Source: Chrysomallon squamiferum (Eukaryota; Mollusca; Gastropoda; Neomphalida; Peltospiridae). From it: 64,000 bases of DNA. The notes below the pieces were generated by a model. The model ran no database searches. It worked only from the letters and a program-made list of their open reading frames with translations, and was not told the origin of the DNA. Below are positions 12,301-25,921 of this stretch, piece after piece. A program made the position numbers and the translations under genes. Position 1 is the stretch's first letter. Each line of letters starts with the position of its first letter. Location of the stretch: the NCBI GenBank assembly GCA_012295275.1, contig CM022665.1, positions 29,908,457 through 29,972,456 on the forward strand. Direction: 5' to 3'.

Positions 12301-15300
12301 TCTTCATTTCCCTGTAATACTGTGTTTGTCACCTTATGGTAATGGTTGCGATCTACAAAAAAGTTTTCAAAAATGTTACAAATTAAATTAATCATAACTT
12401 GTATTAATACTAAATGTTGCTTGCTCAGCAAAATGAAATGTGACTTAGCTGTATTATCTTTAAACATTGTTTTAAAAATAAGATGCACATAATCTCAAGT
12501 AAATAAATGCTGAAATATTACTAAACATAATAATTAGTAATTTTGAAAAAATATTATCTAACAATATTTTCTATATTTGAAAAACATTAATACAGTAAAA
12601 TTAATCTCTTTTTTATTTACCAGGATATGTTTGTCCATCTGGAGGTAGTGTTACCACTTCAGCAACAAATCCATATATCTCATGTGACATTGAGGCATGA
12701 ATATGCACTGTAAGAATGTCAGCAGTGCTAGAAAACAACTGTAGAATTTCAGTCTTTGAAGAATTTGCAAAAATCTGTTTTATCAAGTTCCTTTGGCTTA
12801 CATCACGGCCATCAAAAATTTCAATAACATTTCGTGAGAAGTCTTCTTCAAACAGATTCAGTTGCAAGAAACGGATTCCAACTTGTTTGTGCTGCAGAGT
12901 GCTACGAATAATTTTCACACAATCTACTGTTTTGTACGAATATTTGTAATACAAAAGCATTCTATTATCCAGACTTATCTCTTTTTCCATTCGACAAATT
13001 TCCACCAAACCATAAACATAATAAGGTATCGTACTTAAACCAAGAGGTTCAAATGAGGATTCTCTTTTGCTGGAATCTCCATTCAGAATTAGGACATTTA
13101 TGCCATATCCTAGATTTCCTGAAATATTTTGGTTTTTGATTTCTAAAACATCTCTAGGAGCTATTATATCATAACCATTGGAAGCGCACTTTGTGATGTT
13201 TATATTTCGGAATACTGGTGTTAAATAGGTGGTTTGAATAGCCCCCACTTTCTCTCCATGCAACATTCCAGCCCCTTCTATATCAACATATTCCATTTCA
13301 GAATCTGCTCTCAAATCATAAACTGCTCTCTGTTCTTCCTGATACTTCTCAGTTGAGAACCTGATGTTACCCCAGTAATTATTACTTTCAAGGTTTCTGT
13401 CTCCACAGGTAACAAATGTGTAGTTAGCAGCAAATATACATGGAAAAAGATTATAATTGTATCTCTTCATGCACTGATCAAGAGAAGTTTCCTCTCCACT
13501 GCAATAATAGGTGTACATCCAAAATTCCTTTCTGAAATAACTGGGACCTCCATGAATATAATGGTCATATAAATGAGTAAATCGGACTCGAACATTTATA
13601 GTTTCCAAACCTAGCTCTCTGCAAACAACTTCTGCTGTTTTCTCATTGAACTGGCTATCACACATAAGATTCCAAGATTTTGATGACGTGTTATACAGTT
13701 CTAAGAACCCAGCATTTTTAAAAAGTGTTCCCATTCCTCTGAGTTGAATGTTTTTTGAGGTATTTCCTAAATCCTCAACAGAACGCTTAGATCTGAATTC
13801 AGGATCCTTTGCTATCACAGGCAGATCCATATCTGCAGATCTCCTAGTTCTAGAAGGCTGTAAAGGTCTCAGTTTAATTCTGTTATAAAATAACCCTTTT
13901 GCTATCAACCGCCCTAAAACAAGAATGCCTATATTTGGACGAAACTGGAGTTCAGTTCCTGGTTGAAGTATGAGTTCTGCTCCAGGCATGATGGTCAGAT
14001 CTGCATAAACAATGTATGGTTCAGACTGGTAAGGAAGAATGAAAGAATTCCTAACTCTTCCACCAAGCCTGCTGGGATCAACTGGTCTGTCAACTTTTTC
14101 CCCATCAGAAAGATCACTCTCAAAGTCTGCCCGTGTCAGATACGGTTGATAGTCAGCAATAGCATAATTGTTCCAATCATCGAAATCAAATATCCTTGTT
14201 TCAATACCATAAATATCCACCTTTCCCCACCAGTTCTCCTTCACATTCACAGTGCTGCCTAAAGAGAGAGCTGTAGTAGCTGCAACAAACTCATACTCCA
14301 AATCAGGATTCTGAAACAGGTTTCTATGAGCAGTCATGTTTTGGACACCTCTAAAAGCAATACTGTATGTTTTGGGACTAAACTCTGAACCAGGGGGTCT
14401 ATCTGCTGGGTTCTTTCTGTTATTTATCACATTATTTCTGTACAGGATTCCTGAAACAACTTCTGAGTACTCAGAATGACTGATTATGTCCAAATTAATC
14501 ACATACCGTCCAATATTAGAGGAAAATCTGTTGAGTGATATCTCCATATTTTTTTCCATTCCAGATATCAACATCAGCCCCAGCCTGCAGACATTACTAT
14601 CAAACTCATTATTTGTAACTTTAACATCTGCATGAAAACCAGCTACAGTAAAAGCAAATTTCTGGTTACTGACTGCTAATGACTGATTGAATAAAACACT
14701 GTGCTTTCTTCTTAAATTTTCTTCATCATTAACTCGTGGCAGCTCCACTTCAAATCCACCTTCACCTGTGCGTTTGATTTCCACCTGAGTCACATACCAG
14801 TGCCAAACATTGTTAGCAAAGTCCACATGGTTGTGTTCAGCAAGAATCCCTTTAGCATTGTCAAAGAATTTACACTGCTGTATCTTGTACTCAATGGTGG
14901 CCACTCTCTGTGGTACTGACATTTCCTCCCAGGTTGGGATGTAGTCATCATTGTACTTAGTAACACTGGGAACATGCATGGCCTCCCTGCGACTGTGATA
15001 CACATTGACCCGGTCAAACCAGAATGTCTCCAGCTTGTGTCGATGATATAACTCCATTCTCAGATTAGAAGGGTTGTTGTAATGCTTAGTAACAATGCCC
15101 TGATCGTTGTAGTTAAATGTACAGTTCCTTAAGTAGGTTTTCAAAACTGGACTAGGAGAACTGTAACTTTCTGTTGAAGAAAACAAAATACAGATCAATT
15201 TTTTCTTTATGTATTCCATTCAGCACTGGTTAATAATTTTTTAAAGAAATATTAAGCAGTATAGAAATCCTCTAGTTCATTAAAATAATGTGACAATCTC

Positions 15301-18300
15301 TCACTAAAAGTAAATTTTAATCTGAAACTTCAGAGTAAATATAAATATAATTCTAAATTCAATACTAATATTACAACTGTTTTTCTACCCCTTACCTGAA
15401 ATAGCAGCAAATGCTAGTCGTCCTGACCTTACACCTCTCACATGATAGTAGATAGTGAGAACTGAAGAAGCTGACACAACAGGGAAGTCAATCAAATCTC
15501 TTTCAATCCTCCAGTGTTTTGTCTTACCTAGACTGACATTAGCACGTCTTGCATCATATACAACCACCTCTTCTACATCAGTTGCTGGACTGTAGTCTAA
15601 AATCTGGAGAGTCACTTTAAAACTATTTCCCACAGTCAACTCACACCAGTAAACATGATCTTCTGTGGCAGTTCCAGGTTTTGTGGTCAAGAAAATCATC
15701 TGTCGATCTCCAATAGCTTTAGTAGGTGACTCTGTGAGTGAAGTCTGCCTAGAGCTGTGAATGGAATTTCTCACTATCAGAGAGTCATACTCTGAAAAGA
15801 ATGGATCATGGAGGAAGCCAGCTTTGCCACTGTTAGTAACAGTACAATATAGCAGATCCATTCTAGGACTTTTGAGGACAATTCCATTCCCTGCACTGTT
15901 GATGACATTGGCATACTCAATGCGGTTTTCACTATATGGATGATTGAATTTAATGTGGATGCCATCAGAAAGACAATCCGTGACATTGATGTAGGTCATG
16001 GCATAGTAATTATAGTCAATTTGAAGAGCTGGGGTGAAGTGTGTAGTTTCACTGTCAAGAAGACCAGCATTCTGTAGGAGTATGTGGTTCAGAATGGTGT
16101 TACACTGTTGACCATTTCTTGGAGTGGCAGGAAAGGTGATTCCTGGAAGAAAAATAATACCGCTGGTATATACATATTTGAATTTTTATATATATATATA
16201 TATATATTGTTTAATTTTCACAAAGTGATGTATAAAAAGATTGTATAAAGATGAGGTATCAGAAAGGGATTGTGTAAGGACTATTCTTCAATCAGTTTAA
16301 ATTACAGGTCATATAATGAAAGCATCCATAAATAACTGATATTTTTATTTTATATACTTTGTCATTTCAAACAGAATTAATTTAAATTTGTCTATTGTTT
16401 TCACCTGCCCACGTTGGACTCTGACACCTGAGAAAGACATCTTTGTTGTGTGTACACTTAGTCTCATGATCTCGAACTGCTCGACACTTAGTGATGTCTG
16501 TGTCTGCCTGCTCACAGTCTACCCAGCTGAGAAACACAGGTGTAGATGAATCAGCCTGCAAGTGCTGTTCTGCTTTAGGTATATCTGGGTTGTAGATGAG
16601 ACCAAGCTGCTGACAGGCTATAATAGCATTTTGTTCTGTCCATCCCTGCCATAATGATAATTACATTTTCAGTTAATAATAGTCTGGGTTCAGTTTTAGA
16701 CAATTTGATAAAAGATTCTGTGGACCAATATTACAGAAAAGTTATCAAACAAGATAATAAATGTATTTTTATTTATTTTTGTTTTAAATTCAATTTAAAA
16801 AATGAATTTTATATTGTTTAATGCAATAACAGAATAAAGTAAGCTCAAATACATGCACAAACATGTATACAAACACACAAGAAGCACTTCTTATATTATA
16901 TGGTCACCTCATCACACACTGTTCCCCATTCACCATTAATCTCAACTTCAAGACGACCTTCAAATTCATCTTTGCCATCAACCAATCGAACAGGGGCAGT
17001 CCGATTTTCAATGGGTAATTCATCTGGATCTTCCCGGAGCCTAAACTGTATAGTATTAGCCCTGTTATAGCCATCTGCATTCAGACAGCCATGAATAACC
17101 ATTCCAACAGAGTTATCAAACTCCAGTACTGTTCCTCGAGCCAGTTTCAATTGTCTGCCAGGAATTATGTAGATGTCTCTATCAACACGATACACAGTGT
17201 GAGGTTCTGTATCAAAATTATCTAACTCTAAAATACCACCAATTGTTTTTCCTCTGACAAATTTCCAGCTGTACTGGGGTACATTGTCACTCAGAATGTT
17301 GTTGTACAACCTTTCTGTTTTGAGAACTGGGTAGTACTGGACATGGGCCAGATTATATCGGTCATCCTGGTCAAAAATTGCTTCATGAATGACCTCCTGA
17401 TCATTTCCAATTAGAACCTCAATTCCCCACCAGTTTTCTTTGGCATTGATCTCCACAGATGGATCAATAAGATGTGTTGCAATCTGTCTGATGGAGTTTG
17501 GATTCTGGATGTTATTTCTCATCAGCTGAACATTCCCAGATGAAATGACAATAACAGCATTGGCTCGATTTCGTGGATTCAGATACATGAAGGAATCCTG
17601 AATATTATTGTCAACAAACTGATTGAATTTCACATACATATACTGATTTGAGCTCCCCTGAGTTAGTCTGACATTGAAAGCGTATCTACCAAAATTTTCC
17701 TTGAAAGTGTTTTCAAAAACGTTGTATTTCACAGGAAACTGTCTGTACCATCTGTTGACAAGCAAGTCATAGCCATTATCAATGAGCAAGGCTCCCATGC
17801 TGTGATTGGTAAATGTGTTATTAGTCATAATACCAACTGTGTTCACAAGTGGCCGTATCAACAGAGCATGACGACGATTCGCATGAAATGTGGTAAAAGC
17901 AATAGTAAAGTTTGTACTATATTTGGTTGAGACGTTACATGATAAATACTCTATTGCTTCATCAAGATTATGCGCAAAATAACTTTCATTGATTTGAGAA
18001 TGACCACCTCTGCAGTAGTTCCCGACTCGAAGACCTCGCCATTCATTGAGCTGGAAGTTACAGCGTACAACCTCTAATCTCTGCTCAGCCTCTATTCGTG
18101 TACGATTTAGCTGTAAGTATTCAGTAATCACTCCGTAACCTTTGTTCTCAATCAGCCTCGTGTTGTTGAGAAGCTGAAAGCCTCCTGAGTATGTTATGTT
18201 GATACCACTACCTTGATTCCGTGCAATCAGGGTGTTATTCATAGTTACTTCCCCTGCTCCCTGGTAAATGCGGATCCCTGCTCCATACTTGTTGTCACAG

Positions 18301-21300
18301 ACTTCACTTGTGTTGAAGAAAACTTTGCTTCTCATGTCTTGAACACTGACACCATAGCCTGTGTTGTTAGAGACTTCTGAATAAATAAGTCGGAAGTCTT
18401 CTTCCATATCTGAAATGTATTTTATTCAAAAATAAATTAAGCTAAAGAAACGCTAAAAATGTGAGGAAAATTATATAATAACAGAATCATAACTTTTAAA
18501 TGTTTTGCAGCACACATTTATTATATAAAGTTACATAAAATTCTATGTTAAGAGTGATTTTTGTTTTAAAAAGTCTACAATTTCTAAAAATGAAAAAGTA
18601 TATGCCTTTGTGTTTCTTTATTTAACTTCAATTTTACCATAAACAAATACAAATAGTAAACTCACATTAAAGCATACATGCATAGAAATATTTCCAGCTA
18701 AATTAGTTACCTTTTGTGGTTCCTAATTCCAGAAGCATCCGAATGCAAGGTTTAAATGTTGAACAGATCAAATTATTTGGAATGTCCCACTTGAGACGAA
18801 TGTGCACTGTTTGAGTTTTGGTGACAACTGACTGTGGAAAACTTCCATTGGTCACAGGATACACACCAATTAGTGAACCTCTTGATCCTCCATCCCGTAT
18901 TTCTATTTCAGCTGTGGCTTCAGGATCCCTTATCATTCTTAGGAAATGAATAGTTACTTTCTTGCCGTTCACGGTTTTGTATTCCTGCAATAAATGTGAA
19001 AATGTTTTACTTTTATAACTTAAAAAATTGGTGAAAAAAAAAAAAGAGAAGAAATAATATATTAATGGTTAATAAAAAAAATTATGTATTTTGTTAATAA
19101 AAGTAACTGATTAAATGAATAATGGTTTAATGACACTTTTATTATTAAATAGTTATCAGAAATATTTTTGAATAATGAAGATTATGAATAAGGAAACTAA
19201 TTCACCAGTTCAGCTGCTATTTGTGACAAGAAGTAGCATTTTTAACTGTTAAGCTACAATCAACAATAAAAAATATAATTCTGACCACTTATATTTACAT
19301 ACATTATGCAAAATGAATAATTATATATTTCATGTATTTATATGAATATAAGATTATTTTCAATGGTCTTATTTGAGTTTGATAAATAACTTTATTTCAC
19401 ATTTTTATACCATTTAACATAATAAAAATAATCTGCTTTTGAAAAATAAGCTTTATATATGTAGTAAGAAGATTTTACACAACACACACAAACACAAAAA
19501 AGAAATTTAAAAATATTCAATGTCAGTTTTAATTTGTAGGGCAACGTAGTCTGACATTCAAGAATTCTTGTCAGTAAATCAGATCATTAAATTAAAACAT
19601 GTATATATAGTTTATGTCTTTTAACTATAAATATCTAGTATATTTAAAAAAAAATAATTTAAAACTGACTTTTGTACTTTACACATTTCTGCTGACATCT
19701 TTATATCAATTTAGTTTTCATTATATTACTCCATCAAATAATAAATAAAAAATATATACTATTCTAATATCCACAAAAGAGATTAATTTACTTCTGTCTT
19801 TTGTTGAAATCTTTGTTGTTTAAAATAATTAAGTTTTCAATATATCACCCCAAAAATTAATCAATATCTTTAGAAAATATGTTATTCTAAAATCAACTGA
19901 ATAAATAATCTTATTTTTTCTTTGTACCTTTCAGTCCTTAAAATTATATATATATATTTTAAATATCCTATTCTAATATTAGACAAAGAAATTGTCTTAC
20001 TCTGTCACAATAATTTCCAGTAGGTTTTTCTCCACTGGTCCCAATCACATCTTGGGCTTGAAGCAATGGAAATGTCTGCAGGTATAAGTTGGGAGTTTCA
20101 CAGAATGAGCTTCTGAATGGGAATCTTTTAGGGAATTCGTGCGATGCCAGTGTCAGATTTGTCATGTACATTTTGATTCCATCTCCCCAGTTGTTGGTGA
20201 CATTAGTCATGTTGACGAGAACTCGCCCAACAGTTGTCTGTATAAACATACCATAGCCTGAAGAAAAGAAAACATTTCAGTATCACAGGATTTTATTATT
20301 TGTAAATTCTAAAGAATTAATTAATATTTCTGATAATTTCCTTTTCTACTATTGTATAATTTTTATCTTAATATTTAGATCCTTATTTGAAAAAATTATT
20401 AAATTATAAAACCATTAAAAATACAAAACAAACCCAATCACCTCTGTTAAATGAAACAGTTGAGTTAGCTATGTGAATGCTGCCTTCAATTTCAGTCAAA
20501 TTCAAACCATCATAAGCACAATATTTGATTGTGATGTTGTTCATGAGAGGAACATAGGGACTAGCACTAATGGCTGCCCTTTGGTAATTCACACCAAAAC
20601 CCTTTCCATGAAAGACATCAAGACCAGCATAAAGAATGTCTGTGTATTCAATCCATGAGTAACTCTGATTGACATAGACATTAGAATCAATATAATCTTC
20701 CTTCAGTGTGGAATTGTAGAACTCCAGTCCTCTCCAGTGATCCACAGCCAGTCCAGACCTGAGACCTTCACACTCAAACCCGATCAGCTGTTGACCATCT
20801 GATATAAAATAAGAAATATTTTTATCATTAAGTTTGATCAGTTTAACACTTCTTAAAATAAAAGTAACTTCACAGTTACAGCGTATGTTTAAAACATATT
20901 TGGTAAACATTTATAATTCTGAATGAACAACAAAGTAAATGTCACAAAGAGTGGAATATTACAGTATTATGAACTGTGACATTAGTTTTCATGATGTTAG
21001 TATCCAGTTCCTCTTAATATATTATGCATTTAAATTATATAAATCTTTTGCGGTTTTTTGTACAGGTTTATTTATATGTGTAATAGTACAGTCCTTAGAC
21101 TGATGCTGTTAGTTCATATTTTCCTATTTCTCTTAATATTATTACATATTTATGATCTATAAATCTGTGGGGTGTTTTCTTTGTATTTTTTTTTTTTTTT
21201 TTTTGTAAGAGTTTATTCAGAAATAATACATAATATATTAATAATATATTAAAACAAACCAGGCCATTGGATTTCAAACTGTGGATAGTTAGTGCTTTCA

Positions 21301-21470
21301 TTTAGATTTCAACAGTGAAATTTGTATCCTTACATTTGCCATTATTATAAAGAATGCTTAGACAATGCAAGTATTATATATTACAAGGAGATGCACACTT
21401 TTAATGATCTTGATATCAGGGAAATCAATTGTAGTAAACTTTACATTGAATTTAGCAAATATTTAGCCAG

Positions 21471-21506
<36 letters not shown>

Positions 21507-24500
21507 TATTTGTAATTGACACATTTAAAAAAAATAATAATAATAATAAAAGATCTAAAAACATTTAACAAAAACAAATGTTCTAAATACAATTAAGAAT
21601 GTTTGATAAAATGTTTACAAATAATTTTTAAAAACTTTATTTATAAGCTAGAGCATTTTTAATATCATTAACTGAATCTAGGAGAAAATATTTCCTCTTC
21701 TGTCATACAGTAATACAAGTTTATGAATGGATTTGTTGGTACTTACCACAAATATGAACTCCAGTAACAATTGAAGACACTCCAGGACACTGAAACAAGC
21801 TGTTTTCATGTCCTGCACAGTCTGGCTTCTCAAATAACATATAGTCTGTGTAGTTCCTTGCAAATGAGTGGTATGTGAAGTTACCCTTCAGAAAACCAAG
21901 ATGTCGACACGTGACATTGGCATCAATTTCAGTATAGCTAAAAAATAATATCTATATTAGCACCAAACCCCAGAAATAAATCTTTATAAAAGTAAAGCAT
22001 AAGTATTTATTAATTTTAAAGTAAAATGTCCAGTGAACAGTTATTTCATGGGATTAAATTCAGAAACTCGAAAATTTTAAGTGCTCCAAAAATAATACCT
22101 TCAATAACAATATTTTTAACATAAGTAATGCTATTTCCAATCTAAAGTGAATATGAATAAAAACATGAAACATCCTTAGAAAATATCACAAAATAAACAA
22201 CATTAATATATTTTAAATTTCAGTTATTTACTTGCAATCAAAACAGTAAATAATATTTTCTTTATTCATTCAAGATAAATAATAATCATAATCATAAATA
22301 ACTAAATAATTAAATAAATAAATAAAAATAAAAAACTGACCAGGCACTGTTACTTACTTCTTATAGTTTGTACAAATTCCTCTCCACTTTCCTTGATAAA
22401 GAAGATCAAGTCGGCCATCTTGTGTGGTGTTCCCATCTACCAATCTAGCATCATCTTGCCAGTCACCACTAGGAGCTCCAGGATCTCCCCCAACATTTTT
22501 TGTCATCAGAATTCTGCCTGCTGGTCCATCACTACCCTGAAGTGATACATTTTTATATTTGATATATTCCAGTAATTAAATCTGTAAGTGTTTGGTTTAA
22601 TTAATGTCCGGCAGACAAATAATAATAAAACAACAACAACAACAATAATAATAATAATAACCTTAATTTAAAACTGACAATATATTTGAACTTTTGAAGG
22701 AATCAATATAAATTAATTTATTAATCAAATAATAGGAGTCTAGCAGGAAAGACATGAGGAAAGTTTAGTGGGAATTAGCTGGAACAGGAAATGTGATTCA
22801 AGACTGAGAATAAAACTTTGAATTCAAAACAAAAGTCTAAAGACACCAAACTTGAGGATCAAGAATTTTTTTTATCCTATTATTTAGTCAAACTTTGGAT
22901 TCCTGACATTTTATGTTTTAACACATTTAGCAAGCCACAGTCAAATTTAAAGTAAATTTCTCAAACTACAGAACAAATATTTAAGATGCTGTGCTAACAC
23001 ACACAGCTCACTGTCCATGTTGGTAGTCTAGTCAGGTGTACTGCTCGAAAATGAAGAAAAACACAATTATGCTAACTGAGTTAATTCCTGTATACAGATA
23101 CACAGGAAATACACCATAATGTTAAATATATCTGTATTGCTAAGGTCTAAAGTATGGTTGTATAACCTAAACTGAATGTGATAATAGTTCATTAGGTAAG
23201 AATGTCTAAAATTTCAAAAAAGAAAAAGAAAATGTATGAACCATAAAGTCAGAATTACAAAATGTAACATTTAAATAACCAATACTATAGACATGATTAT
23301 GTAATCATAATTTTCCATATGAGTCCTCATTAGTTATTTGTCAAGAAGGATATCTCAGTTTAGTGAGAAGGAATAAATACATAAATAACAAAGATAATTA
23401 TAATAATTGTAATAATAAATGAAGATGACACTAATAATTATAATAATATATTACTAAATATCAACAACATGCTGCTTTAACTCAGAAATAGACTCTGTGT
23501 CTTAAAATATGGGGAACAAACAAACCAAAAAAAGAACATCTGATTATTGTTTTAAAAAAAAATACCACTTTGACATCAGATAATTATTTATAGTGGTGAA
23601 TAACACTTTAAAAGTTATATTTCAGTTATAAGAGTGAAGTTTACTGCAGGAAATATAAATTATAAATGTCTGTAATTTTGACATAGAATCCAATCTAAGG
23701 AATAGAGTAACACAATAATTTCATATAAATCTTAAATTTGTTAAATATGAAACAGACTTAAGATATATATATGACACTGAATGTATTTCTCCTGTTACTA
23801 ACATATACAAAGAATAATAAAAAATAAAAAAATAGTTAAAAATATCCAAAACAGTAACAATAAAAATGTTGTTGTTGTTTTGGGGGGGGGGTTAAATAAC
23901 AAAAAAAAAAAATTATTTAAAAATTGTATTTTCAAAATTAATAGCTATCAAATATAAAGTTTAGAAAGCTATATATGTTTATAAATATATATTCATTTGT
24001 TAAACAAATTTTATGCACATTATTTTACCTTTTACATGTTAATTTCTTCTTTTATTTTATTCAATTTTTAAAGCTCTTGCTACACTTCTAAAAGAAATTT
24101 TCCCATGAGTCATGTAATGCTGTTAAGACATTAAATACATTCACAAACATGCACAATATCCACTAAAATATATTTTTCTTTTTTCCACTAAACACAAGAA
24201 AATGAACAGGGACCAAAAACACGTACAAATCCCAAGATATTTATTAGTTAATTTTTACAATAAAGAAAAATTAATAATTGCAATAAAATAATTGTAAAAA
24301 TATACATTAAAAAAACCTCTATTAATGTATTTGGTCTGGTGAATTATCCAGACTGTTGAAAATAAAAATTATTTTTTAAAAAACGAAAATGAAAATCTGT
24401 TTTAAAATCTTCTCACTGTTAATCCTTATTATCATAAAAAGGAAAAGCTTGTTAAGTCTAGTTAGTAAATGGAAACAAAAAACAAACTGGATTATTATTA

Positions 24501-25921
24501 AACAATTGTAACAAAAGACTATTAAATAGTATTGTTATAAACAGATTTAAACGTAATACACTTGCTGTCACTAATGGACTGAAAACAGATACTTAAAAAA
24601 AAAAAAGTTTTAAAAGCATTAAAGGACTTTTAATGCATTTAGTTGGCCATTTTGAAACTACTTAAATGCCCCCTCCAAAAAAATTGCCAACTGTAATTTA
24701 AAAAAAGTAAAAATTGTTATACATAATACAGCAAAAATAAAAAGCTTGAAACTACTAATTTTCAATTTCAAGAATAAGTACCATAAATTGCTAAATGCAC
24801 AATATCCATCAATATAGCAGTGACCCGCTTACCAAGTAAATGGGTAAATGAAATTGCACTTAAAAACATATAACATACATGTGGTTTTTAATACAAAATA
24901 AAGAATGTGGTCCTTTTATGACTGTGTGAACAGAAATTCCAGATAAACAAAAAGAATTTTGGTTTAAGCAGTAAATTGTAGATATGCAAAATCAAAAATT
25001 TAAATAACAAAGCATTGCCCTTAAATCATTAAATGTTACTAATATATTAGACAGCTGCCTTATAAATCTAATATTAGTGCCAGCCCTGTTTGTCTGAGTA
25101 TAAAGTTAAAAAATAATAAATCTGTGAAGTAAATTATAACTGGTACAGATTCATATCAGGATGGTTTACCACCTAACTGGGCTGCTGATGCTGAACAGTT
25201 CTTTATTATCTATGTATAATAGTAGTGAGTAAAGTCATCCTATTTTGATTAACTGAATTTTGATCTGTTGATAACATGATATGAGTTAAGTACTTTTGTT
25301 ATTACTGTTGTTTGTTTATTTAACTTATCAGAACTGTCAAATGTATTTGATTGATTCTGAGCAGAGGAATTTCCAGGTAAGAAAGAAATGAACTAATGTA
25401 GCTAATAAATGTTTTAACTTGTAAACAAGCACCAAAAAAGGCTTGAACAGAAACGTTTCATGTTAAGTATGTGTCATGTGCATGTGTTACTTATGAGGTT
25501 ATGCATGAATCATAAAAATGATTGGTTATAAATGTTGTTTATAACTCACCCTTGATATGAGTGTCCCATTAACAAGAATTCCATAACCTGGCCCAAATTT
25601 AAGCACACAACCTGGTTCAATGTACAGACATCCAGTTGGTGCTATTTCAATGTTGCCGTTGATGATATGTGGATTGTTTATGGTCATCAGTGCACGGCGA
25701 TCTCTGATGATACCCCCACCTGGATATGTAGCGACGAATGGATTTCTGCAGTGTTGGGCAATATGGTCAAGAAACCAGACTATTCCATCTGATATAACTG
25801 GTTTGTTACCTTCCCTTGGGGGTGGCGTCACAAGATTGTTTCCTGCCCCCGACGAAAGTTTCACTGTTAGTACGAACAATAGATAGAAACAAATTTCTGG
25901 AGCTGTTCGAATATTTCCCAT
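8605..25921 (-). CDS. bark: Bark beetle / Anakonda-type tricellular junction protein, about 3,093 aa
   Basis: Drosophila Bark (Anakonda) is a large one-pass membrane protein that organises tricellular septate junctions. Exons in transcript order: 25921-25550, 22536-22358, 21937-21747, 20798-20442, 20257-20001, 18984-18711, 18409-16908, 16645-16405, 16142-15396, 15170-12621, 12352-11680, 11392-11238, 10989-10895, 10483-10276, 10084-8605. Residues 1-25 form a signal peptide. SRCR domains lie near 150-247, 1025-1120 and 1855-1965, separated by parallel beta-helix repeats with NWWG motifs (three copies) and CUB-like strands. A C-type-lectin-like domain spans 2500-2598 and the membrane helix about 2616-2642, followed by a long Pro/Ser-rich tail ending TEI. 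All phases match up to the last exon, where one base is missing at the T-run 9300-9304; adding one makes the total 9,282 nt, a multiple of three. Length and domain set match the insect family. Exon borders were read by eye. Confidence 0.9.
9305..9334. repeat. (CAT)10 trinucleotide repeat coding poly-Asp in bark tail
   Basis: Ten pure CAT units on the plus strand read as GAT (Asp) on the bark coding strand and make an uninterrupted Asp tract in the cytoplasmic tail. A second acidic Asp/Glu cluster is coded at about 9500-9570. The purity of the repeat suggests that its length varies between individuals. It directly adjoins the homopolymer where the bark reading frame breaks, so polymerase slippage or read error is likely across both. 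Confidence 0.85.
22537..25549. other. First intron of bark, 3.0 kb, no gene seen
   Basis: This is the longest bark intron and separates the signal-peptide exon from the first SRCR exon. I see no coding frame, no terminal inverted repeats and no RNA gene. It holds AT-rich sequence with short (TAA) and (CAA) microsatellites, for example 22618-22660, and a run of ten G at 23882-23891. Long first introns often hold enhancers, but nothing in the sequence marks one. Confidence 0.5.
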
